From: Peptacetobacter sp900550335
Lineage (GTDB): Bacteria; Bacillota; Clostridia; Peptostreptococcales; Peptostreptococcaceae
DNA: 64,000 nucleotides
Direction: 5' to 3'
Assembly: GCF_047528295.1 (NCBI RefSeq)
Contig: NZ_CP180001.1
Location: 1,364,001-1,428,000 of the forward strand
Program-made: the position numbers and the translations under genes
The notes under the pieces: model-generated
What the model was told of the DNA's origin: nothing
Seen by the model: the letters and a program-made list of their open reading frames with translations, nothing else
Database searches by the model: none
In this document: one piece after another, positions 1 through 8,003 of the stretch
Numbering within the stretch: position 1 is the stretch's first letter
How the letters are laid out: each line of letters begins with the position of its first letter

Positions 1-12
1 TTGGGTACTCTA

Positions 13-41
13 TTGACAAATTAAGCGAAAAGACATATATT
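13..41 (+). promoter_or_regulatory. Promoter of the tyrS T-box transcript
   Basis: TTGACA at 13-18 and TATATT at 36-41 are separated by 17 bp, a good vegetative sigma-A match. It lies upstream of the T-box leader and is the only strong promoter seen before tyrS. Confidence 0.7.
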
Positions 42-94
42 ATAAATATATACGAAAAAATTGATGTTTTAATTTAATTAACAAAGGCTTAGAA

Positions 95-340
95 GAAAAG
101 AGTAGGATTTATAGGATTTTCAGAGAGCTCCAGGTTGGTGTGATGGAGTAGTTTTGTATATCTGAAGTACATTTTGGAGCCGCTTACCTGAAATAGTAGT
201 AGGGTTTGACGATTTGCATACGTTATAATGCAGTGTCTATTATTTTGACACACTGAGTCGGATATTGTGAGGTATCCGAGAATTAAGGTGGTAACACGAG
301 AGGTATCTCCCGTCCTTTTTATTAGGGCGGGAGTTTTTTT
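95..340 (+). promoter_or_regulatory. T-box riboswitch (tyrosine) with terminator
   Basis: The leader has classic T-box landmarks: an AGAGAG plus GGTTGGTG stem I region near 120-145, a TAC tyrosine codon (about 166-168) as candidate specifier, the T-box sequence AAGGTGGTAACACG at 285-298, and an intrinsic terminator (arms 307-316 and 324-333, then a T-run). By established T-box logic, uncharged tRNA-Tyr pairs with the specifier and the T-box and prevents termination, so tyrS is induced on tyrosine starvation. The tyrosine assignment rests on the downstream gene and the specifier reading. Confidence 0.9.
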
Positions 341-368
341 GTTTAAAAAATTTTTAGGAGGAAAAATT

Positions 369-1583
369 ATGAGTATATCTAAAATATCTGTGGACGAACA
401 GATGAAGATCATAATGAAAGGTGTAGATAGTCTTATAGATGAGAAAGACCTTAAAGAAAAATTAACTAAAGCACAGAAAGAGGACAAACCACTTGTAATA
501 AAATTAGGTCTTGACCCAAGTGCTCCAGACATCCACTTAGGACATACAGTTGTTCTTAGAAAAATGAAACAGCTTCAGGACTTAGGTCATCAGGTAGTAA
601 TAATAATAGGTGACTTCACTGGTAAAATAGGTGACCCAACTGGAAAATCTAAAACTAGAAAAGCATTAACTACTGAACAGGTTCTTGAAAATGCAAAAAC
701 TTATCAGGAACAGATATTCAAAGTATTAGATAAAGATAAAACTATAGTAAGATACAACAGCGAATGGTTAGGAAAATTAAACTTTGAAGAAGTTATAAAA
801 TTAGCAGCTACAATAACTGTTGCAAGAATGCTTGAAAGAGAAGATTTCAAGAAAAGATACGAAGGACAGATGCCAATATCAGTTCACGAATTCTTCTATC
901 CTTTAATGCAGGCATACGATTCTATAGCAATAGATGCTGATATAGAACTTGGTGGTACTGACCAGAGATTCAACCTTTTAATGGGTAGATCACTTCAGAG
1001 AGAATTCGATAAAGAATCTCAGGTAGTTATAATGATGCCTTTACTAGAAGGTCTTGATGGTGTAAACAAAATGTCTAAATCATTAGGAAACTACATAGGA
1101 ATAGATGAAGAAGCAGGACTTATGTACCAGAAAGCTATGGAAGTACCAGATGAATTAATAATAAAATACTACAACTTAGTAACAGACGTTCATCCAGATG
1201 CTGTAGCTGAAATAGAAGCTAAATTAGAAGATGGAGCTAATCCAAGAGATATAAAAATGGGACTAGCTAAAGAAATAGTTACTTTATACCATGGAGAAGA
1301 AAAAGCTCAGGAAGCAGAAAACAGATTCAAGAGTGTATTCCAGAAAGGTAATATACCAGATGATATACTAACTGTTGAAGCTGCTGCGGCTGATTTAGAT
1401 ATAGCTGGTATAGCTGTTGAAAATAAATTAGTTCCAAGTAAGAGTGAAATAAGAAGACTTGCTAAACAGGGTGGAGTAAAAGTTAACGGAGAAAAAGTTA
1501 ATGATTTAAATGCTGTTGAAGCAGAAGGTGAACTAGTTATACAGATAGGTAAAAAGAAATTCATAAAAATAGTTGTAAAATAA
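369..1583 (+). CDS. tyrS: Tyrosyl-tRNA synthetase
   Basis: Class I aminoacyl-tRNA synthetase that charges tRNA-Tyr in the cytoplasm. The 404-residue protein has the HIGH-type motif HLGH at residues 56-59, KMSKS at 234-238, and a C-terminal S4 RNA-binding domain (about 345-400) containing the KVNGEKV stretch. Length is normal for bacterial TyrRS. The ATG at 369 is chosen because AGGAGG at 357-362 lies directly before it; the open frame extends to 267 but that part is the T-box leader. It is monocistronic, ending at a strong terminator. Every Gln codon noticed is CAG. Regulation is by the T-box upstream. Confidence 0.98.
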   Translation: MSISKISVDEQMKIIMKGVDSLIDEKDLKEKLTKAQKEDKPLVIKLGLDPSAPDIHLGHTVVLRKMKQLQDLGHQVVIIIGDFTGKIGDPTGKSKTRKALTTEQVLENAKTYQEQIFKVLDKDKTIVRYNSEWLGKLNFEEVIKLAATITVARMLEREDFKKRYEGQMPISVHEFFYPLMQAYDSIAIDADIELGGTDQRFNLLMGRSLQREFDKESQVVIMMPLLEGLDGVNKMSKSLGNYIGIDEEAGLMYQKAMEVPDELIIKYYNLVTDVHPDAVAEIEAKLEDGANPRDIKMGLAKEIVTLYHGEEKAQEAENRFKSVFQKGNIPDDILTVEAAAADLDIAGIAVENKLVPSKSEIRRLAKQGGVKVNGEKVNDLNAVEAEGELVIQIGKKKFIKIVVK

Positions 1584-1590
1584 ATAAAAA

Positions 1591-1620
1591 AAGATGTCAC
1601 GTTTTGTGGCATCTTTTTTT
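1591..1620 (+). terminator. tyrS intrinsic terminator
   Basis: Arms 1591-1600 (AAGATGTCAC) and 1606-1615 (GTGGCATCTT) pair with one wobble and are followed by a T-run. A second, weaker hairpin (AGGT..CAGTT/AACTG..ACCT, 1625-1649) lies next to the stop of the convergent TetR gene. Confidence 0.9.
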
Positions 1621-1654
1621 ATGTAGGTAACCAGTTAAACTGAGAACCTTTTTA

Positions 1655-2323
1655 TTATTTTTCTGTTGGTGTAAGTAAAGTAACACCGCTATTTTTTATT
1701 TTTTCTATGAAGTCTGGGTTATTTAAAAACTTTTCTTTTACATCAACGTCGTTGGCTTTATATATTCTAGATACGATTTCAGCCATATGAGCTGCAAAGT
1801 CAAGTGGGGAATCAAATAATTCTTCGTTTTCAACATAGTACTGAGTAAGTTCTTTTCTTGTTCCTAAATCAGATAAGTAAAGAAGTTTTAATTCTTTTTT
1901 GCTTATATCTTCATTAAAGTTACCATAAGCAAATCTGATTTCTTCTACAGGAAGATTAAGGAACACATCGTTATAAAGAGAGTTATTTTTTATTATGCTG
2001 TAGTTGAAGTCAGATATATTTTTATCTGCAAATAAATTATAATTATAAACCATGCAAACCATTAGATATTTGTCAAATAGATCGGGATATTCTTCTGAGT
2101 TTTCAACAACGAAGTTTTCTATATCTTTTAGATAATCAAAGTATACTCTTCTTAGTAAATCCTGTTTTGTTTTGAAGTAGTATGTGAAGTTACCTAGGGT
2201 TATGTTAGTATTATCACATATTTCCTGTATAGTTGTTTTAGAGTATCCTTTAGTATAGAATAACTTTTTTGACTCTTCTACTATGTAATTACAAGTATTA
2301 AGTCCTTTTTTATATCTGTTCAT
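1655..2323 (-). CDS. TetR family transcriptional regulator
   Basis: 222 residues. The N-terminal ~60 residues form a TetR-type helix-turn-helix: the stretch around FYTKGYSKTTIQEIC followed by GNFTYYFKTKQDLL matches the family pattern in which a GxxxYYFxxK motif closes the DNA-binding domain. The C-terminal part is helical and not recognisable to a ligand class. It is transcribed divergently from the EamA transporter region at 2.6-4.1 kb, and local TetR regulators often control a divergent exporter, so those genes are the likely target. This is inference; no operator was clearly identified. It is separated from convergent tyrS by terminators. Confidence 0.85.
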   Translation of the reverse strand: MNRYKKGLNTCNYIVEESKKLFYTKGYSKTTIQEICDNTNITLGNFTYYFKTKQDLLRRVYFDYLKDIENFVVENSEEYPDLFDKYLMVCMVYNYNLFADKNISDFNYSIIKNNSLYNDVFLNLPVEEIRFAYGNFNEDISKKELKLLYLSDLGTRKELTQYYVENEELFDSPLDFAAHMAEIVSRIYKANDVDVKEKFLNNPDFIEKIKNSGVTLLTPTEK

Positions 2324-2574
2324 AAAATCCTCCTAAAGATTAATTCAATCTCATTTCTTTTAAATTTTGATATAATTATAGCAAAAGGGTGTGAAATTAA
2401 AGAGAATAAATTATAAAAAAACAGTGACTTCAAATATCTAAAGATTTGAAAATATAAATCAATTTAAAGGCAAATAGATAAAACAAAATGATAAAATGTA
2501 TTTACAAAATATTTTTTTTATATTAAGCTATAAAATGGATGTATATATAAAAAATAGAAATAGGAGGAAATTTA

Positions 2575-2658
2575 ATGAAAAGAAGATATCGAATGAATAT
2601 GTCTTTTTGTTATAGTTCTTTTAAAGAAGGTTGTGCTTCACTTTCTAACAAATTATAA
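2575..2658 (+). CDS. Candidate 27-residue leader peptide
   Basis: A short ORF starting ATG at 2575 behind a strong AGGAGG Shine-Dalgarno (about 2563-2568) and stopping with TAA at 2656-2658. The product begins MKRRYRMNMSF and contains two cysteines and several basic residues; it matches no family I know. The stop codon lies in the loop of an inverted repeat whose 3' arm runs into the Shine-Dalgarno of the next gene, as in translational-attenuation leaders. It could also be chance or a decayed gene. The strong ribosome-binding site is the main argument for translation. Confidence 0.5.
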   Translation: MKRRYRMNMSFCYSSFKEGCASLSNKL

Positions 2659-2682
2659 AAAATAAATATTAGAAAGTGGAGG
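2639..2682 (+). promoter_or_regulatory. Hairpin sequestering the EamA gene ribosome-binding site
   Basis: A perfect 10-bp inverted repeat: CACTTTCTAA at 2639-2648 and TTAGAAAGTG at 2669-2678, with a 20-nt loop containing the leader ORF stop. The GGAGG Shine-Dalgarno of the next gene is at 2678-2682, touching the 3' arm. Folding would hinder initiation at 2689. A ribosome stalled in the leader would open it. Confidence 0.5.
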
Positions 2683-2688
2683 TATATT

Positions 2689-3429
2689 ATGAAAAAATAC
2701 ATCGGAGAAATAGGGCTTTTTGCCGTAGCTATTATATGGGGAGGCGGATTAATTGCTGCCAAAGTTGCATTAGATAGTGGCCTTTTGACTTCGCAAATAA
2801 TGACTATTAGATTTTTTTTATCAGCGGTATTAATGACAATAATATTTTTTAAACCTATAAAAAATAATTTGTCACTAGGTATATTAAAGGCAGGAAGTGT
2901 TTTAGGTATTTGCCTATTTTTAGGATTTTTCTTACAGACATTAGGGTTAGAATACACTACACCATCAAAGAATGCATTTCTTGCATCGATAAATGTTGTT
3001 ATAGTACCTTTTATAGGGTTTATGCTTTATAGAAGAAAGATTGATAAATTTGGAGTAATCAGTAGTTTTATAGCTGTATTGGGAATAGCGGTATTATCGC
3101 TTAGTGCAGATTTTACAATTAATTTTGGAGATTTACTGACAATACTGTGTGCATTTGCGTTTGCATTTCAAATATTCTTTACAAGTGAATTTGTAAAATC
3201 TTACAACCCGCTTGCATTAAATACTATACAATTAAAAAATGTTCTAAGAAAAAGGGAGGGAATTTATGAAAAAATACATAGGAGAAATAGGGCTTTTTGT
3301 GGTAGCTATCATTTGGGGGGGCGGATTTGTCGCAACTCAAGCAGCATTGGATGGTGGACTTACAACATCACAGATAATGACGCTGAGATTTTTTATATCA
3401 GCGGTGTTGATGACTATAATATTCTTTAA
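2689..3429 (+). pseudogene. Truncated EamA/DMT transporter (first tandem copy)
   Basis: The first ~180 codons (to about 3231) closely match the intact EamA transporter that follows: both begin MKKYIGEIGLF and share the WGGG, TTPSKNAF and LSLSADFT stretches. Homology then stops in the middle of the protein and the reading frame continues out of frame through the start of the second copy to 3429, giving a nonsense tail. The second half, about four or five membrane helices, is missing. The simplest reading is tandem duplication followed by a deletion joining copy one to the upstream region of copy two. The stub is probably non-functional, although its ribosome-binding site and leader remain. Confidence 0.85.
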
Positions 3430-4147
3430 ACAGATAAAAGAAAGTTTATCGTGGGGAACAGTAAAGGTAGGCGCAATTTTGGGAGTTTGCTTATTCCTTG
3501 GATTCTTTTTACAGACTTTAGGTTTAAATTACACAACTCCATCAAAAAATGCATTTATAACATCAGTAAATGTTGTTATAGTTCCATTTATAGGATTATT
3601 ACTTTATAAGAGAAAAATAGATAAATTTGGAATGGCAAGTAGTTTTATGGCTATAATAGGTATAGCAGTTTTATCACTAAGTGCAGATTTTACAGTTAAT
3701 TTAGGAGATGTTCTTACATTATTATGTGCTTTTGGATTTGCATTCCAGATCTTCTTTACAAGTGAATTTGTTCATAACCATAATCCGATAGCATTAACAG
3801 CAGTTCAGTTTACTGTAGCATTTATTTTATCATTAATAGCTCAGATATTTATGGGAGAATTAAAATTAAATGCTGATGCTTCTGGATATATGGGAATTTT
3901 ATACTTATCAGTTTTCAGTACAACAATTTGTTTCTTACTTCAGACAATATGCTCAAAAATGGTAGATGGAACAAGAGTTGCAATAATTCTTTCTACTGAA
4001 GCTGTATTTGGAACAATTTTATCAATAATAATACTTGGAGAACCTGTAACAGTTAGAATGATTATAGGTAGTTTAATTATATTTGCTTCTGTAATAACTG
4101 CCGAAACTAAGTTATCTTTCCTACCGTTCTTTAAAAATAAGCAATAA
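3266..4147 (+). CDS. EamA/DMT family transporter
   Basis: A 293-residue inner-membrane protein with about ten predicted hydrophobic segments, the length and pattern of drug/metabolite transporters with two EamA repeats. Family members export amino acids, drugs or metabolites; the substrate cannot be read from sequence. The start at 3266 has GGGAGGG just upstream. It overlaps the out-of-frame tail of the truncated paralog. Because copy one carries the leader/hairpin and is next to a divergent TetR gene, copy two is probably cotranscribed and may have inherited that control. Confidence 0.9.
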   Translation: MKKYIGEIGLFVVAIIWGGGFVATQAALDGGLTTSQIMTLRFFISAVLMTIIFFKQIKESLSWGTVKVGAILGVCLFLGFFLQTLGLNYTTPSKNAFITSVNVVIVPFIGLLLYKRKIDKFGMASSFMAIIGIAVLSLSADFTVNLGDVLTLLCAFGFAFQIFFTSEFVHNHNPIALTAVQFTVAFILSLIAQIFMGELKLNADASGYMGILYLSVFSTTICFLLQTICSKMVDGTRVAIILSTEAVFGTILSIIILGEPVTVRMIIGSLIIFASVITAETKLSFLPFFKNKQ

Positions 4148-4350
4148 AATAAAAAAATATAAATTTGATGTTTAAGATAATGGAGAACGGGTATAATTAC
4201 TAACGTAATCAAGAAAGCCTAGTAGACTTAACAAAAATAATACTTTAGTTAAATTTATGTAAATAAGATATGAAAAATCTAAATTGTAAATTTAAAAGAA
4301 AAATAACAAAAAATTCTAAAAAAAGTGTTTTAAAGATTTAAGTCAGGGTA

Positions 4351-4356
4351 TATAAT
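4351..4356 (+). promoter_or_regulatory. Possible -10 of the rubrerythrin promoter
   Basis: TATAAT at 4351-4356 in the 280-bp AT-rich gap before the rubrerythrin gene. The -35 position has only a weak TTTTAA-like match, so an activator or an alternative spacing is possible. Nothing else clear was seen between 4148 and 4427. Confidence 0.4.
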
Positions 4357-4427
4357 AGACATAGAGTTGGAAACAACTGATAATCAAGTAAAAGACAATA
4401 AAATTAACTTTAGGGAGGAACTTTAAA

Positions 4428-4973
4428 ATGAAAAAATGGGTTTGTACAGTATGCGGATATATACACGAAGGAGAAACTGCACCAGCAGAATGTCCAGTAT
4501 GTAAAGTAGGAGCAGATAAATTTGAAGAAATGGCCGGAGAAAGAGTTTGGGCTGATGAACATAGAATAGGTGTTGCTAAAGGTGTTGACGAAGAAATATT
4601 AGAAGGATTAAGAGCTAACTTCACTGGTGAATGTACAGAAGTTGGTATGTACTTAGCAATGTCAAGACAGGCTGATAGAGAAGGATATCCAGAAGTAGCA
4701 GAAGCTTACAAAAGAATAGCTTTCGAAGAAGCAGAACACGCTGCTAAATTCGCTGAATTATTAGGAGAAGTTGTTGAACCTTGCACTAAAACAAATCTTG
4801 AATTAAGAGTTGACGCTGAATACGGAGCAACTGAAGGAAAATTAAAAATAGCTAAAAGAGCTAAAGAATTAGGATTAGATGCTATACATGATACAGTTCA
4901 CGAAATGTGTAAAGATGAAGCTAGACATGGTAAAGCATTCTTAGGATTATTAAACAGATACTTCGCTAAATAA
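4428..4973 (+). CDS. Reverse rubrerythrin
   Basis: 181 residues with the domains in reverse order: an N-terminal rubredoxin-like Fe(Cys)4 domain (C6, C9, C22, C25), then a ferritin-like diiron domain (about 45-181) carrying Glu/His ligand patterns such as EEAEH and DEARHGK. Family members in clostridia reduce hydrogen peroxide, and with suitable donors oxygen, to water using NADH-linked rubredoxin reductases, protecting anaerobes from oxidative stress. It is monocistronic, with a strong ribosome-binding site (GGGAGG) and two consecutive terminators. Codon use is typical of a highly expressed gene. Assignment to the reverse class rests on the visible domain order. Confidence 0.95.
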   Translation: MKKWVCTVCGYIHEGETAPAECPVCKVGADKFEEMAGERVWADEHRIGVAKGVDEEILEGLRANFTGECTEVGMYLAMSRQADREGYPEVAEAYKRIAFEEAEHAAKFAELLGEVVEPCTKTNLELRVDAEYGATEGKLKIAKRAKELGLDAIHDTVHEMCKDEARHGKAFLGLLNRYFAK

Positions 4974-5007
4974 TTTAAACATAAAAGTATATAAATAAGA
5001 TTAATAG

Positions 5008-5042
5008 ACTTCCGGTATTTATAAAATATCGGAAGTTTTTTA
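5008..5042 (+). terminator. Rubrerythrin terminator
   Basis: Arms 5008-5020 (ACTTCCGGTATTT) and 5024-5036 pair with one wobble and are followed by a T-run. Confidence 0.9.
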
Positions 5043-5052
5043 TTGTATGTAG

Positions 5053-5086
5053 AACCTCACCAGTTATACTGTGGGGGGCTTTTTTG
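5053..5086 (+). terminator. Second terminator hairpin after rubrerythrin
   Basis: CCTCACCAGT pairs with ACTGTGGGG, followed by CTTTTTT. It resembles the weaker CAGTT/AACTG hairpin after the tyrS terminator, suggesting a recurring back-up terminator type. Confidence 0.65.
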
Positions 5087-5260
5087 AATAAAAATATAAA
5101 TTTATTATTTGATTATTGCAAACTTAAAATTTAATCAATGAATATGTATTTTTTATGTAGAAAAAAACAAAAATATGGAAGAATAATTCTATCTGTGATA
5201 AAATAATGAGATGTGAAAAAAATCAGCTTAGAAGTCATAAGGAGAAGAGGTGATAACTAA

Positions 5261-6673
5261 ATGGCTGAAAAAAATAAAAATGAAATAAAAAATACCACAG
5301 AAAAAAAATCATTAAAAGCAACTAATGAAAAAAAGAAATTGGAAGAAAGAAAAAAAGCTTTAAAAAGTTCTGATGATATAGCAAAAAATATAAACAAAAG
5401 AAAAAAGAAGAGAACTACTCGGAAAAAGAAAAAACAGAAGAAAAAAGAAAAGATTGTATTTAGTATTATAGCGATATTTGTTGTAGTTACAGTTGCAATA
5501 ATGGCATTTAACTTTACTTATGTATATAACGGGAGAATAGCTAGAAACATATATATTGAAGGTATGAGTGTTTCTGGTATGAAACCAGATGATGTAAAGG
5601 AAGAGCTAAATAAAAAGTATAAAGTAGATAATATAAAATTTGAGTATAACGACAAAGAATATGTAATAAAGCCAGAAACAGTTGGATTAAAGTATAATAT
5701 TGATCAGATAGTTGATGAGGCTTACGGATATACAAGAGAAGGAAGTTATTACAAAGATTTATACAATTATTTTTCATTAAAAAATAAAAGCCTTAAAAAG
5801 AATATAGAGGTTGTTTATGATTCTGATAAGATGAAGAAAGAAATAGAAAAAATAGCTAAAACTTTGGACAAAGACCCTAAAGATGCCACTATAAAAATAG
5901 ACGGAAGTATAAAAACAACTAAATCTAGTGATGGTGTAAAGCTAAATATTTCAAAAACACTTTCAAACTTAACATCTAGTATAGATAATAAGAAAAAAGA
6001 GACTATACCTCTAGTAATGGAAAAGAAGGAAGCTAAAATAAAAACTAAAGATGTTGAATCTGTAAATACAAAATTAGCAGATTATACAACATCATTTGAA
6101 AAATCAGATAGCCAAAGATCTCATAACGTAGAAAAATCAGCTAAAATAACAAGCGATATACTTTTGATGCCTGGCGAGGTATTCTCTTATAACGCACATA
6201 CAGGGAAAACAAACTCTAAAAATGGATACCAAGAAGCTCCGATAATTATAAATGGTAAATTGGAAAAATCAGCAGGTGGAGGAGTTTGTCAGACATCATC
6301 TACAATATTCAATACAGCATTATTATCTGGAATGGATATTGTAAGTGTTACTAACCACTCAGCATCGCTTACTTATGTTCCTTTAGGAAGAGATGCAACT
6401 GTAAACGATAGCGGATTAGATTTTAAATTTAAAAATACATTTGACCATCCAGTATATATAAAAAATACAGTAAATAATAAAAGACTTACTTGTACAATAT
6501 ATGGAAACTCTTCAGATAAAAAGAATATAGATATAAATGTTGAAAATACAGCCAAAAAAGATGAAGAGGGTGCAATAGAATTTAAAACATACAGAATATA
6601 CAAAGATTCTAGCGGAAAACAAACTAAGAAAGAGTATATTTCTGGTGGAGTGTATAGAAAAATTAAACATTAA
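5261..6673 (+). CDS. VanW family / YoaR-like membrane-anchored protein
   Basis: 470 residues. Residues 1-64 are extremely Lys-rich and cytoplasmic, 65-88 form one membrane segment, and the remainder is extracellular. Residues ~100-270 look like a YoaR-type putative peptidoglycan-binding domain. Residues ~285-420 are a VanW domain with the characteristic stretches GEVFSYNAHTG, GGGVCQTSSTIFN and HSASLTYVPLGRDA. VanW proteins occur in some glycopeptide-resistance clusters, but their activity is unknown; most clostridial members are ordinary envelope proteins, and no van genes are nearby. The ribosome-binding site GGAGAAGAGG precedes the ATG. A terminator follows. Confidence 0.88.
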   Translation: MAEKNKNEIKNTTEKKSLKATNEKKKLEERKKALKSSDDIAKNINKRKKKRTTRKKKKQKKKEKIVFSIIAIFVVVTVAIMAFNFTYVYNGRIARNIYIEGMSVSGMKPDDVKEELNKKYKVDNIKFEYNDKEYVIKPETVGLKYNIDQIVDEAYGYTREGSYYKDLYNYFSLKNKSLKKNIEVVYDSDKMKKEIEKIAKTLDKDPKDATIKIDGSIKTTKSSDGVKLNISKTLSNLTSSIDNKKKETIPLVMEKKEAKIKTKDVESVNTKLADYTTSFEKSDSQRSHNVEKSAKITSDILLMPGEVFSYNAHTGKTNSKNGYQEAPIIINGKLEKSAGGGVCQTSSTIFNTALLSGMDIVSVTNHSASLTYVPLGRDATVNDSGLDFKFKNTFDHPVYIKNTVNNKRLTCTIYGNSSDKKNIDINVENTAKKDEEGAIEFKTYRIYKDSSGKQTKKEYISGGVYRKIKH

Positions 6674-6680
6674 TGAAATA

Positions 6681-6714
6681 AAATCTCTAGATAATTAAAT
6701 CTAGGGATTTTTTT
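6681..6714 (+). terminator. Terminator after the VanW gene
   Basis: Arms 6681-6692 and 6699-6710 (AAATCTCTAGAT / ATCTAGGGATTT) followed by T residues. Confidence 0.85.
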
Positions 6715-6794
6715 ATGATAAGATTTTGATATAATAAAAGAGTGATAAATAATAAAATAAAAAAATTATAATAAATTAAATAGGTGGGGTTTTA

Positions 6795-7811
6795 ATGATA
6801 GGAAATAGATACGCGGTCGAAGTAGATGGCGTAATGGAGGAAAATAGATTATACGTTGCGAGGGACACGTTTACAGATGAAAAAGTTCTTTTGAAGATAT
6901 TTTATCATAACAAATATATAAATAAAGATTTTATACAGAATCTTATAGATGTCTCAACAGCTATAAACGATATAAATTCTAAGTATATATTAAAGATAAA
7001 AGATATAGGTATGAGATATAATGAGGATAAGCATTTCTACTTTATATCTTATGAATATATTGAAGGAGTAGAGCTTTCAGAACTTATCAAAGGAAATTAT
7101 TTACATCCAGAGGCTATGATAAATATATCTGTTGAGATTTTAAAGGCATTAGAAAGTGTAAATTTAATAAATAAGGGTGTTTATAGCGATGGGATTCACG
7201 ATATAAACTACCATGGCTCATTAAAGATGCAGGATATTATAGTAGATAAAGATTATAATATAAAAATAGCCGATTTTGGAATAACTGCTGCAAATAGAGG
7301 GACAAATATAAGGGCAAAAGGGAATTATCAGTATATGTCGCCGTATCAGCTATGTATAGATTATACTGATTACGAAAGCGATTTATTTGCATTTGGAATT
7401 ATACTTTATGAAATGATATTTAAAAAGAGACCTTTTGGAAGTGCCTACTGTGAAAGTGATATGTTAAAGAGAATTGACAGAGGGCCAAACTACAATAATG
7501 TTGTTGTAAGTAAGGAATATGAGGATCTTGTAAAAATAGATAAAAAATTATTAAGCAGAAAAGATAAGTTTAAAAGTTTTAATGAAGTAATAATGGCTAT
7601 GACAGGTATTATGTATCATACTGCCGAAGTAAAAATAAATCCCACAGAGGAAGTAAATGCTATAGATGAAAAATTGATGCAAACTCAAAAGCTAAATCTT
7701 GAAAAAATAGAAAGAGAAAATAGTAGAAAGAAAAATTCTTTATTTAGAAAATTTATCGTAATAGTACTAATATCAATGTTTATAGTAGGTTTAGTTGCAC
7801 ATTATATTTAG
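6795..7811 (+). CDS. Membrane-anchored Ser/Thr kinase-fold protein, probable pseudokinase
   Basis: 338 residues with a protein-kinase fold: the candidate ATP-binding lysine is K34 in VLLKIF, the DFG motif is D160-G162, and the ATDFG-to-APE region ends in a degenerate QYMSPYQ. The catalytic loop that should read HRDLKPxN reads H140-G-S-L-K-M-Q-D, so both the catalytic Asp and the metal-binding Asn are replaced. A single C-terminal membrane segment lies at ~314-336 with no extracellular PASTA domain. Catalysis is therefore probably lost or strongly altered, and a nucleotide-binding scaffold or sensor role is more likely. It sits between the VanW gene and rpsB as a single gene. Confidence 0.8.
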   Translation: MIGNRYAVEVDGVMEENRLYVARDTFTDEKVLLKIFYHNKYINKDFIQNLIDVSTAINDINSKYILKIKDIGMRYNEDKHFYFISYEYIEGVELSELIKGNYLHPEAMINISVEILKALESVNLINKGVYSDGIHDINYHGSLKMQDIIVDKDYNIKIADFGITAANRGTNIRAKGNYQYMSPYQLCIDYTDYESDLFAFGIILYEMIFKKRPFGSAYCESDMLKRIDRGPNYNNVVVSKEYEDLVKIDKKLLSRKDKFKSFNEVIMAMTGIMYHTAEVKINPTEEVNAIDEKLMQTQKLNLEKIERENSRKKNSLFRKFIVIVLISMFIVGLVAHYI

Positions 7812-7858
7812 CAAAAATTTAGCAGAATTAAAAAATATATAAAATAAACAAAAATATA

Positions 7859-7887
7859 TTGAAATCATAAAATTACTATGTTATACT
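7859..7887 (+). promoter_or_regulatory. rpsB promoter
   Basis: TTGAAA (7859-7864), a 17-bp spacer and TATACT (7882-7887). The roughly 110-nt leader before rpsB contains an imperfect inverted repeat (CCTATAAGG...) and two AGGAGG-like stretches. It may bind S2 for feedback, but no known leader motif was recognised. Confidence 0.7.
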
Positions 7888-8003
7888 TTTATAGGTGAAA
7901 AAATGAATAATCACACACAGAATTGCGATCCTTAAAAGGTGCCTATAAGGTTTTTTAGGGAGATGAACAATCTGGAGGAAGAAAAAACCAAGGAGGACAA
8001 AAA

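Noticed and set aside
89..532. 147-codon minus-strand frame over the T-box leader and tyrS start
   Set aside because: It is antisense to a certain T-box and gene, has no ribosome-binding site and no family features.
1622..5086. Hairpins with CAGTT/AACTG after tyrS and rubrerythrin as a mobile repeat
   Set aside because: Only two imperfect copies, both directly after terminators; they are better explained as back-up terminators.
5261..6673. Vancomycin-resistance locus
   Set aside because: VanW-domain proteins are common in clostridia; no vanA/B-type ligase, vanH, vanX or regulators are near.
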